DNA from: Myxococcota bacterium
GTDB taxonomy: Bacteria > Myxococcota_A > UBA9160 > SMWR01
Reading direction: 5' to 3'
Assembly: GCA_022447545.1 (NCBI GenBank)
Contig: JAKVBI010000009.1
Span: forward strand, 91,179 to 97,873
DNA length: 6,695 nucleotides
Made by a program: the position numbers and the translations under genes. Positions 1 to 6,695 of the stretch are shown piece after piece (position 1 is the stretch's first letter; each line of letters starts with the position of its first letter). A model generated the notes under the pieces. That model did no database searches. It was not told the DNA's origin and saw only the letters and a program-made list of their open reading frames with translations.

Positions 1-2408
1 AGCCTGTCGTAGGTGGTGTAAACGGAAGCGCGAGTGTTGAAGGCTTGATCCGCGATCGTGAAGGCTTGGAATTCAGGGCTGTGGACTTCGATTTCCCTGT
101 CGAGTGCGTCGAATACAGAGTCCGTTACCTGGCCCTTGGCATCCGTGACCGAGGTGGTGTTTCCGAAGGCGTCATAGCCGTACTGTGTCTTGTCCCCGGT
201 GGGTAGCGTGACCGAAACGACACGATTGAGCAGGTCGAATTCCGACAACACGACTGACGAGGCGTCGTCCTTGCGAATTACGTTGCCTGCAAGGTCGTAC
301 GAAAAGGTTTGAACCCTGGGTCCATTCGTTTGGGTTTGGACGCGGTTCCCAGCATCGAACGTGTAGACCGTAGTTCGAACAGGGTCCGATTCCCCAGTCG
401 CCAGCAGCGTTGGGTTTTGAACCTCCACACGTGTCTGATTGTCGGCGGCATCATAACTGTAAGTTTCGTTGACTCCATCCACTTCCGTGAAATGAGTCAT
501 GCGTCCGGAAGCGTCCCAAACCCATGACTGAATTCGGGGCGTGGTGTCTCTCGTGCGTGCGAGAGCCGATTCGATGGAGTTCGGATGTTGAGTTCGGCGG
601 ATCTGGTTTCCGGCAGAGCTGTAATCGTAGGTCGTGTACGAACCGTCGGGAAAATCCTCGCGAACCAGCTGGTCGACTCCGTCGTAGGTGTTCCCCAGGA
701 TCCGAACGTCCGTGGGTTCGACGGGCTCGGGGAGGACGCCGGCGGTGGGCGGGTCTACGAGCTTCGTCATGTAAGTCCGTGTTTCCACGGTTTGATCGTT
801 GGATCCGACTTGGTATTCGACCAGATGAGATTCGGGACCGACCATGGCCACTCGGCGATTGGCGCCATCGTAGTATTCGAAGGTCCGGTGTCCCTCAGCA
901 TCGATGGTGAGGATTCGATTCCCCACCGCATCGAACCGATAGGTCGTCTGATAGCCTTCGACGATACCGATGGCATCGATCTCGGCGATGACTTGATCGT
1001 TCTTGTCGTAAACGGTTCGGGAGGTTCGTGCCTCGGGTCGACCGTCGGCCTTGGTGACAGAGGTTTGGTTGCCTAGGGAGTCATAGGTGTAGGCTGTTCG
1101 AATGCCGAGCGCATCGGTCTGAGAAAGAAGCCGGCCGTTCGCATCGTAGGTGAACTCGTCTGTAGTCCATTTCGCGTCCGGGCTATCCGGGTCTCCGCTT
1201 TGGAGAACGCGGACTTGTGTTTGGTTTCCTACGGCATCATAGACAGTCTGGGTGACACCGTTCGCAGAGGAAGTCGATCCCGTATTTCGATCCGCGAGGT
1301 TCCAGGTGTAGTGAACCGTCGATTCGTGGGCGGCATCGGCGCTGGACGGCCCCGCGATACCCGTTGTCCTGCTCACCTGGTTTCCGCGACTGTCCCAGGC
1401 CGAGGCCACCTGGTTTCCTACTCCGTTGGTTGCGATGACGAGTTGGTCGTTCTCGTCGTACTCGAAAGTGGTGGTCTGCGGGAACGCCTTGGCCGCCTTG
1501 GTTGCGTCGTAAGTCGGATCGCTCGCTGTGGGGAGATAGGTTCCAGTTTGAATGGAGACCTGATTGTCGAACGCGTCGTACACGACCGCCGAAGTGAACC
1601 CATTGGCATCGGTGATGGAAGTGAGTCGGTTTCGAGCGTCATAGGTATAGAGGAGAGTTCGAGAGTCTGAACCATCAGCGAATGACCGTGTGGTGCTCGT
1701 TACGTTTCCGAAAGCGTCGTATTCGTTGGAGGTCTTGAGGCTTTCCGCAGCCTGGCCATCCGCGTTCACGATATTGGTGGTGATTCTTCCGTTTTCGTCG
1801 AAAGTATTTCGCGTGATGCGGCCGAGTGGGTCAGTGATCGCCGACTGGTTCCCGAACGAATCGTAGCTGTAGCGTGTGGTTTGCCCTGCGAGGATCTCCT
1901 GGGTCTGGGAATTGGAAGAGTCTTCACTCCATGTGGTGTAGTAGGGGTTCCCCTCGAGATCCTGGTGGTCGCTCCGCCAGGCTTGGAATTCATTTTCGTT
2001 GGAATAGGCACGCGCCCAGCCAAGGGAGTCGGTGACGGCAATCAGTTGATCGTCCGAGTTGTAGGTAAATAGCGTGTGCCGTTCATCGGAGGTTCCGACC
2101 GCTTGGATGACTTCGACCTTTCGACCGTTGGAATCGTAGACATGCTCGGTTCGGATTCCGACGCCATCGACTTCAGCGACCACACGATTGTGAGCGTCGT
2201 ATTCAGCGCTCTCGGTTCTGGCTACGGCGGTACCGGCTCCGAAAGTCGTCCGAGTACGGTTCCCCGCCGGGTCATAGGCGAAGGTGGTGCGGGTTCCTTC
2301 GCCATTGACTTCTTCGGCGAGTCGATCATTGGCATCCCAGGTGAACTGTTCCACTCGCTGATTTTCCGTTCGGGGCGAGCGGGTTCGAGTGTTGAGTTTG
2401 TCATGGTT
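1..2408 (-). repeat. Diverged YD-repeat zone with variable loops
   Basis: Recognisable anchors include YDSNGRK (2133), YDAFGNV (about 1720), YDAVGNQ (1236), FDAVGNR (930), YDAADNQ (450), YDLAGNV (294) and YDAFGNT (171). Spacing varies: 63 bp in places, 93 bp at 1143-1236, 129 bp at 681-810, 111 bp at 513-624 and 96 bp at 354-450. Some anchors have Trp in place of Tyr (WDANDR at 2334, WDSRGN, WDASGR at 513). Repeats continue to the last readable codon (TTYDR), so the repeat region does not end inside the window. No Rhs core motif such as DPxGRFxSxDP is present. Confidence 0.85.
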
Positions 2409-5400
2409 GTTGTACGCGAATTCAGTGGAGTAGAGGTCGAGAAGGTGGTTTCTCTCGGCTTCAGTGAGCTCTGCAACCCGTTTTCCCTGGCCATCCTCTC
2501 CGGTGATTCCGAGGTCTTTGCGAATTCCCCTGTGGAGATCTGAATCGGACGTGACCAATGCGTTCCCCAGTGCATCGGTCTCTCTCGTGATTCTCCCATT
2601 TCCGTCGTAGACGTAACGAGTAATACGTTGCTGGTCGGTTTCGTAGGCTTCGTAGACTGCCGTGACCTGACCCTTGTCGTCATACTCGAAATGTGTGACG
2701 GATCCCGTGGGGTCGATACGCTGTGCCAGTCGGCCGCGATCATCGAAATGTTGAACCGTTACGCGAGAGGGGGTCGCTCCTGGGAGTCCGATTCCTTCGC
2801 GTGATTCGACCAGATTGCCCGCGCCGTCGTATTGGAATTCCGACACGAGACCCGTTGGATCTGTGGTCGAGGCGATTTTGTTTTCAGCGTTGAATTCGGA
2901 TCGCGTGACGGAGGCGGGTGCCCCCTCGCCGGGTTGGGGGAGGCTCCCATCAGATTCGAGTGTGTACCGGCCATGATGGATTTTCGAGACTACGGTGTTC
3001 CCCACTCGGTCGTAGCTGTAGGTCGTGAGAACCCCTTCAGCGGTGAGCTCGCCTGTAAGGCGATCGTTGGCGTCGTAACCAAGGCTTTGCGTTGTTCCGA
3101 TTTCATCCGTCTCGCGAATTGGGTTCTGGGTGGCATCGTAGGACCAGTGGCGTGTGTGCTGGGCCAGGATGGCTTCTTTTTCAGCCTGTATTGCCGTGAC
3201 GGCGGCCAATTGGTGACCCGTGGCATTGGTCTCGGAGATTTTTCGGTTCAGCGCATCGAAGCCGAATGTGACGAGATGGTCGTTGGCGTCGAGTGCGGAT
3301 GTTCTGTTCCCCAATGCATCATAGGTGTAGTGCTTCGTGTAGATTTCTTTCAGCTCGGCTCGCTCGGCCTCTGTGAGTAAAGCGGCAGGTTTTCCTGCTC
3401 CTTGGTCGGTCACGTAGCCAAGTTGTCGCCGCTCTTCGATGGCGCTTGGTTGATCGGAAGTGGCGAGATGGTTGCCGAGTGGGGAAACGATGGATGTGAC
3501 CCGGTGCATGGCATCGTAGGTATAGGAGGTCTTGTTTTCGGATTCGTCGGTCTCGCTGATCAGATTGCCCGACGGGTCGTATTCGAGGACACGAGGGCTT
3601 GAAGAGGTGGGATCTTGGCGTGAGATCAGTCGATTCAAGGCATCGTAGACGTAGGCATTCTCGTAACCGTTGGGGTCGGTTTCTTTTACGAGGTTTCCGG
3701 CTGCGTCGTATTGGAATGTGCTCGGGGCTCCGTTCCCTTCCTGGCGACTGATCTCGCGATTGTTTGCGTCGTAGGTGTGCCGGGTGACCCGACCGTCTTC
3801 GTCAATTTCGACGGTGAGGTTTCCAGCCGCATCGTGTGTGTAGTGCGTTGTGTGGTTGGCGAGATGGGCTTCGATTTCTGCTTGGGTGAGCCCCTCGAAC
3901 GAGGCGAGGGCGTGGCCTCTCGGGTTGGTACGACTCTTGATGTTGTTGCTTTTGTCGTACGTGTAGGTCGTGATGTTTCCATTTTGGTCGGCCCTGCGGG
4001 TTATCAGGCCAGCAGCGTTGTAGACGATAAAGGTGCTGTGCGCATCGATGATGGCTTGGCGATCTTCTGGCGCGGCAGCCGCGGCCAGCTTGTTTCCCAG
4101 CGGATCGACCTGCTGGATCAAGCGGTTTTCGCTGTCGTACGCGTAGGTTGTCTGGTTTCCATTGGCATCTGTTTCCGAGAGGATGTTGCCAACGGCGTCA
4201 TAAGCGAATGTTTGATGACCTCCGAGTGCATCGGTGCGCTGGGTCAGGCGGCGGTTGGTGTCGTATTGAAAACGTGTGACGTTTCCATGGGCATCGGTTT
4301 CGCTCGCGATGTTCCCGGCGTCGTCGTAGGCGAAGGTCAGTTCCGCGCCTGCAGCATCGGTTTTCTTGATCAGGCGAGACTTGGAATCGAATACGAAGTG
4401 GGTGGTGTTTCCGTTGGCATCGGTTTCGGTCAGCGTGTTTCCAGATAAATCGTAGGTGAAGGTCTGATGTCCTTCGAGCGCATCGGTTTTACGTATTAGC
4501 TGGTTCTTTTGGTTGTATTCAAAAGTGGTCTCGTTGCCGTTGGGGTCGGTTTTCGAGGTCAGATTTCCCGCAGCATCGTATGTGAATGTCTTTTGCCCAC
4601 CGAGAGGGTCGGTTTCTTGGATGAGTCGGTGTTTCGAGTCGTATGCGAAGGTGGTTGTATTGCCATTTCCGTCGGTCTTGGACACCACATTTCCGTGGGC
4701 GTCCCGAATAGAGGACTGTTCTTCTCCGAGTGGGGTGATGTGCCGCACGGGGCGGTTGTTTTTGTCGTATTCGTGCCGGGTCTCGTTTTCGTTGGCGTCG
4801 GTTTTCGAGATCACGTTCCCCACTGGGTCGTAGGTGATCAGGCTTTCGCCGCCGAGGGAGTCGACTTGCCGTATCAGTTGGCCCTTGTCGTCGTATTCGT
4901 AGGTCGTCTTGCTTCCATTGGCGTCTTCATCGGAAATCAGATTTCCGGCGGCGTCATAGGTGAAGGTGTGCTGCCCCGCGATTGAGTCCGTTCGGGTCTT
5001 GATGCGTCCCGCGGAATCGTAGGTGTATTGGGTTTCGTTCCCTCCGGAGTCGGTTTTTGAAACAAGATTTCCGTTGGGGTCAAACTCGTAGGTGAGTACC
5101 CCCGATGCTGGGTCGTTTGTTTTGATTCTCCGGTGATTGGCATCGTACTCGTAGGTCGTTTGGTTGCCGTTTTCGTCGGTTGCAGAGATCAGATTTCCGA
5201 AGAGGTCGTAGTTGAAACTCTGTCGACCTCCGAGTGGGTCGATGCTGGTCGTATGACGGTTGAGAGCGTCGTACTCGTGTTGTGTTTGGTTGCCGTTGGC
5301 ATCCGTCTCGGAGATGAGATTTCCCGCGGCGTCGTAGGAGAAGGTGCGTTGGCCGTCGAGCGCGTCGCTGGTTTCGACCCTTCGGTCGTTGGCGTCGTAT

Positions 5401-6695
5401 TGGTGGGTGATCTGGTGGCCATTGGCGTCGGTTTCGGACAGCAGGTTTCCGACGGCGTCGTAGACGAAGGTGTGCGAATTTCCCAGTGGATCGGTGGTTC
5501 CCACGCGCCGGTGGTTGGCGTCGTACTGATGGGTGGTCTGGTTTCCGTTTTCGTCGGTCTCCTCCGTGAGGTTTCCCACGGCGTCGTAGCCGAAGCTGCG
5601 CTGTCCATCGAGCGGATCGGTGGTTCCCACGCGCCGGTGGTTGGCGTCGTATTGATGGGTGGTCTGGTTTCCGTTGGGGTTGGTTTGGGCGATGAGGTTG
5701 CCGGCTGCGTCGTAACCGAAGGTGGTGGTGCCGCCCAGGGGGTTCGACTCCTGAGTCTTTCGGTCATTGGCGTCGTACTGGTAGGTGGTCTGGTGGCCTT
5801 TCGCATCGGTTACGGCCGTGAGATTGCCCACCGGGTCGTAGGTGTAGGTTTGCTGACCTCCCAGGGGGTCGACGGTTTTCACCTTCTGATCATTGGCATC
5901 GTATTGATGGGTGGTCAGGTGACCGTTGGTGTCCTTTTCGGAGGTCAGATTTCCCACGGCGTCGTAGCCGAAGGTCTTGATCCCGCCGAGGGCATCGGTC
6001 TCGCGGGTTTTGCGATCGAGTGCGTCGTACTCGAATGCTGTCGAATTGCCATTGACGTCGGTTTCGGAGATCAGGTTTCCCTTGGCGTCGTAGGCGAAGA
6101 TCTGCTCCCCATCGAGGGGGTTGGTGGAGGCTACGCGCCGGTGGTTGGCGTCGTACTGGTGGGTGGTCTGGTTTCCGTTGGCGTCGGTTTCGGACACCAG
6201 GTTTCCGACGGCGTCGTAGACGAAGGTGTGTGAATTGCCCGGCGGATCGGTGGTTCCCACGCGGGCATGGTTTGCGTCGGTATCGGCTGTGCGGTTTTCC
6301 TCAGCGTCGTAGCCGAAGCTTCGCTGTCCGCCGAGGGGGGTGGTGGTTCTCACGCGCCGGTGGTTGGCGTCGTACTGATGGGTGGTCTGGTTTCCGTTTT
6401 CGTCGGTCTCCGCCGTGAGGTTTCCCTCGGCGTCGTAGCCGAAGCTTCGCTGCCCATCGAGGGGGTCGGTGGTTCCCACGCGCCGGTGGTTGGCGTCGTA
6501 CTGATGGGTGGTCTGGTTTCCGTTGGGGTCGGTTTGGGCGACGAGGTTGCCGGCGGCGTCGTACCCAAAGGTGGTGGTGCCGCCCAGGGGGTTCGCCTCC
6601 TGAGTCTTTCGGTCATTGGCGTCGTACTGGTAGGTGGTCTGGTGGCCCTTGGCATTGGTTACGGCCGTGAGATTGCCCGCCGGGTCATAGGTGTA
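1..6695 (-). CDS. Giant RHS/YD-repeat protein, internal fragment (no start or stop in window)
   Basis: Seen: one frame, read from 6695 to 3, is open for 2,231 codons with no stop, and nearly all of it consists of YD repeats; typical stretches are YDANDRKTQEANPLGGTTTF and YDAAGNLVKETDPNGYE. Hand translation shows no cysteine and only four methionines (codons at 498, 768, 843 and 3507), none with a plausible start context, so the true start is above 6695. Known: this is the RHS repeat family (Pfam RHS_repeat, TIGRFAM YD repeat), found in Rhs and WapA toxins, TcC proteins and teneurins, where repeats build a hollow extracellular beta shell. The fragment alone exceeds a typical E. coli Rhs protein (about 1,400 residues). 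Inferred: a secreted or surface protein with a downstream core and C-terminal domain below position 1. Not visible: signal peptide, Rhs core motif, toxin domain, transmembrane segments. Family assignment is very secure; function is not. Confidence 0.96.
702..767 (-). other. Proline-rich loop insertion in YD repeat (about 22 residues)
   Basis: Between the anchors at 810 and 681 the spacing is 129 bp, 66 bp more than one unit. The extra residues read roughly KLVDPPTAGVLPEPVEPTDV, following SNDQTVETRTYM. It is rich in Pro and Val and lacks the Ala/Glu helix pattern of the middle-zone insertions, so it is a different kind of insertion. An extended surface loop is likely; its role is unknown. Confidence 0.6.
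2427..2561 (-). other. Long insertion in YD repeat, copy B (44 residues)
   Basis: Anchors 2604 and 2409 are 195 bp apart, the same spacing as in copy A at 3336-3470 and 909 bp from it. After ALGN the protein runs ALVTSDSDLHRGIRKDLGIT, a turn with GQGK, then VAELTEAERNHLLDLY, and resumes with STEFAYN. Residues shared with copy A include the L-x-T-S-D start, an Arg, L-G, G-x-G-K and LTEAER followed by L and Y. The resumed anchor is degenerate (Tyr-Asn-Asn). Confidence 0.8.
3156..3215 (-). other. Short helical insertion in YD repeat (19 residues)
   Basis: Anchors 3255 and 3135 are 120 bp apart, 57 bp more than one unit. After NATG the protein inserts HQLAAVTAIQAEKEAILAQ and resumes with HTRHWSYD. 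The sequence is Ala, Gln and Glu rich and looks like an amphipathic helix. It ends with the same EA-I-L-x-x-H-T pattern as the other short insertions. Confidence 0.75.
3336..3470 (-). other. Long insertion in YD repeat, copy A (44 residues)
   Basis: Anchors 3513 and 3318 are 195 bp apart, 132 bp more than one unit. After PLGN the protein runs HLATSDQPSAIEERRQLGYV, then a Gly-rich turn with GAGK, then ALLTEAERAELKEIY before the repeat resumes at KHYTYD. The layout suggests two helices joined by a glycine turn. It aligns without gaps to the insertion at 2427-2561, with about 20 identities over 51 positions including the flanking strand. I do not recognise it as a named domain; the GAGK is too short to be called a nucleotide-binding motif. 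Confidence 0.8.
3852..3914 (-). other. Short helical insertion in YD repeat (20 residues)
   Basis: Anchors 3954 and 3831 are 123 bp apart, 60 bp more than one unit. The extra residues follow an NPRG turn and read HALASFEGLTQAEIEAHLAN, then HTTHYTHD resumes the repeat (the anchor here is His-Asp). The LTQAE start of the helix resembles LTEAE in the two long insertions, and the ending in Ala-His/Asn-His-Thr resembles the other short ones. It lies one repeat after the insertion at 4035-4091. Confidence 0.75.
4035..4091 (-). other. Short helical insertion in YD repeat (18 residues)
   Basis: The distance between Tyr-Asp anchors 4134 and 4017 is 117 bp instead of 63. After the DPLGN turn the protein inserts an alanine-rich stretch, LAAAAAPEDRQAIIDAHS, before the next strand (TFIVYN). 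The composition (Ala, Glu, Gln, Ile, no Gly after the start) suggests a helix, unlike the beta-type repeats around it. It ends in the A-x-I-x-x-A-H-S/T pattern shared with the insertions at 3852-3914 and 3156-3215. No function is known to me for it. Confidence 0.75.
5425..5846 (-). repeat. Segmental duplication inside the array, copy 2
   Basis: Counterpart of 6181-6695. It contains one YDANHRR/GYDAxGN double unit (5502-5636) where the other copy has two. Similarity falls off below 5425: 5364-5424 against 6120-6180 is only as close as any two units of the array. The match above 5846 cannot be tested because the partner would lie outside the window. Confidence 0.83.
6181..6695 (-). repeat. Segmental duplication inside the array, copy 1 (N-terminal side)
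   Basis: From 6490 to 6695 this copy matches 5641-5846 at an offset of 849 bp with about a dozen mismatches over roughly 206 bp. From 6181 to about 6260 it matches 5425 onward at an offset of 756 bp (12 repeat units). The 93-bp difference between offsets is one extra 126-bp double unit that has lost 33 bp. Both copies carry the unusual features GGTTTFGYDAAGNL and TQ(V)AKGHQTTYQYDP-like segments in the same order. The copy may extend past the upper edge of the window. Confidence 0.85.
6276..6308 (-). repeat. Shortened YD unit with in-frame 33-bp deletion
   Basis: Tyr-Asp anchors here are 30 bp apart instead of 63. The protein reads GYDAEENRTADTDANHARVG, where the neighbouring intact unit has an additional ENGNQTTHQYD-like stretch of 11 residues. 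In that intact neighbour the pentamer CGTCG occurs at 6368 and 6401, exactly 33 bp apart, one in the YDAN codons and one in the TDEN codons; joining them gives the observed arrangement. The reading frame is kept, and the merged unit has lost one Tyr-Asp strand. It has also gathered more substitutions than its neighbours. Confidence 0.85.

Larger units (their letters stand above)
2565..4133 (-). repeat. Middle zone: YD repeats interrupted by insertions
   Basis: Most anchors are still 63 bp apart (4017, 3954; 3831, 3768, 3705, 3642; 3576, 3513; 3318, 3255), but one step is 66 bp and four are lengthened by the insertions listed separately, which begin just below the regular array. Units such as YDANNREISRQEGNGAPS and YDALNRLISRQDPTS are ordinary YD repeats with more substitutions than those above 4134. 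One segment with GLPGATPSRV and PGEGAPASVT (about 2760-2940) has proline-rich loops. Confidence 0.85.
4134..6695 (-). repeat. Regular 63-bp (21-codon) YD-repeat array
   Basis: The Tyr-Asp anchor (plus-strand gtcgta, gtcata or atcgta and variants) recurs at 4134, 4197, 4260, 4323 and so on up to 6276, always 63 bp apart, then at 6306 and again every 63 bp to 6684. That is 40 steps of exactly 63 bp and one of 30 bp, with no other insertion or deletion. Two repeat types alternate, giving a 42-residue double unit: one with YDANHRR-like then TDPLGG, and one with YDAxGNL then ETDANGNQTT. A few anchors have drifted: FD at 4386 and 5079, YN at 4512, RD at 4701. This is the part of the gene nearest the N-terminus in the window, and its repeats are the most alike at the DNA level. 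Confidence 0.95.

Noticed and set aside
498-845. ATG codons at 498, 768 and 843 (and 3507) as internal starts of a separate downstream gene
   Set aside because: Each lies within a continuing YD repeat, with no stop above it in frame and no clear ribosome binding site.
3336-3470. GAGK/GQGK in the long insertions as a Walker A nucleotide-binding motif
   Set aside because: The full GxxxxGK[ST] pattern and surrounding P-loop fold are missing; it is more likely a glycine turn between helices.
5189-5806. Thr/Pro-rich open frames on the minus strand, also at 2222-2743, 6350-6655 and elsewhere
   Set aside because: All lie in a single alternative frame of the same strand, overlap the YD-repeat frame completely and have the low-complexity Thr/Pro/Ser composition expected of a frame-shifted repeat.
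5133-6233. A 366-codon open frame on the plus strand, with similar ones at 585-1076, 2076-2543, 2832-3380, 3711-4448 and 4509-4985
   Set aside because: These use exactly the complementary codons of the YD-repeat frame. Stops are scarce there because the real gene seldom uses TTA, CTA or TCA. Their Val/Gly-rich repeats are simply the antisense of YD repeats, and they break up at irregular points.
6262-6310. Frameshift or pseudogene break
   Set aside because: The spacing changes by 33 bp, a multiple of three, and the same frame continues on both sides with no stop.
4134-6695. CRISPR array or non-coding satellite
   Set aside because: The period is 63 bp with no unique spacers, all variation keeps the reading frame, and every unit encodes a YD repeat.
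1-6695. tRNA, rRNA, insertion sequence, promoter or terminator
   Set aside because: The frame is coding throughout, and I saw no inverted repeats with target duplications, no RNA-gene signatures and no hairpin followed by a T-run.

Overview
The whole window is the inside of one very large gene on the minus strand. In the frame whose codons sit on plus-strand triplets starting at positions divisible by 3, I translated from 6695 down to 3 and found no stop codon. That gives 2,231 residues, open at both ends. The product is an RHS/YD-repeat protein: tandem repeats of about 21 residues built on Tyr-Asp, a Gly-Asn or Asn-Arg turn, a Thr-Asp-x-x-Gly-Asn turn and a Thr-Thr-Tyr strand. The gene's start lies above 6695 and its end lies below 1. 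No other gene, RNA gene, promoter or terminator can be supported.

The repeats fall into three zones, in translation order. Zone 1 (6695 to about 4134) is a nearly perfect 63-bp array of 41 successive Tyr-Asp anchors-to-anchor steps; 40 are exactly 63 bp and one is 30 bp because of an in-frame 33-bp deletion. It contains a segmental duplication (5425-5846 against 6181-6695) that still looks about 94-95% identical where I compared it base by base. Zone 2 (about 4133 to 2409) still has YD repeats but carries five insertions at the same point of the repeat: three short ones (18-20 residues) and two long ones (44 residues) that are clearly copies of one another. Zone 3 (about 2408 to 1) has strongly diverged repeats with loops of many different lengths.

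Proteins of this family (bacterial Rhs and WapA, the TcC part of insecticidal toxin complexes, and animal teneurins) are usually secreted or surface-exposed. Their repeats wind into a hollow beta-stranded shell that holds or processes a C-terminal domain, often a toxin. The parts that would show the role here (signal peptide or secretion domain, the Rhs core with its DPxGR-type motif, the variable C-terminal domain) are all outside the window, so toxin, adhesin or developmental surface protein remain equally open.

The source is a bacterium with a moderately GC-rich genome. Giant YD-repeat genes of this kind are common in large-genome environmental bacteria (for example Myxococcota, Planctomycetota, Verrucomicrobiota), but the sequence does not fix the taxon.
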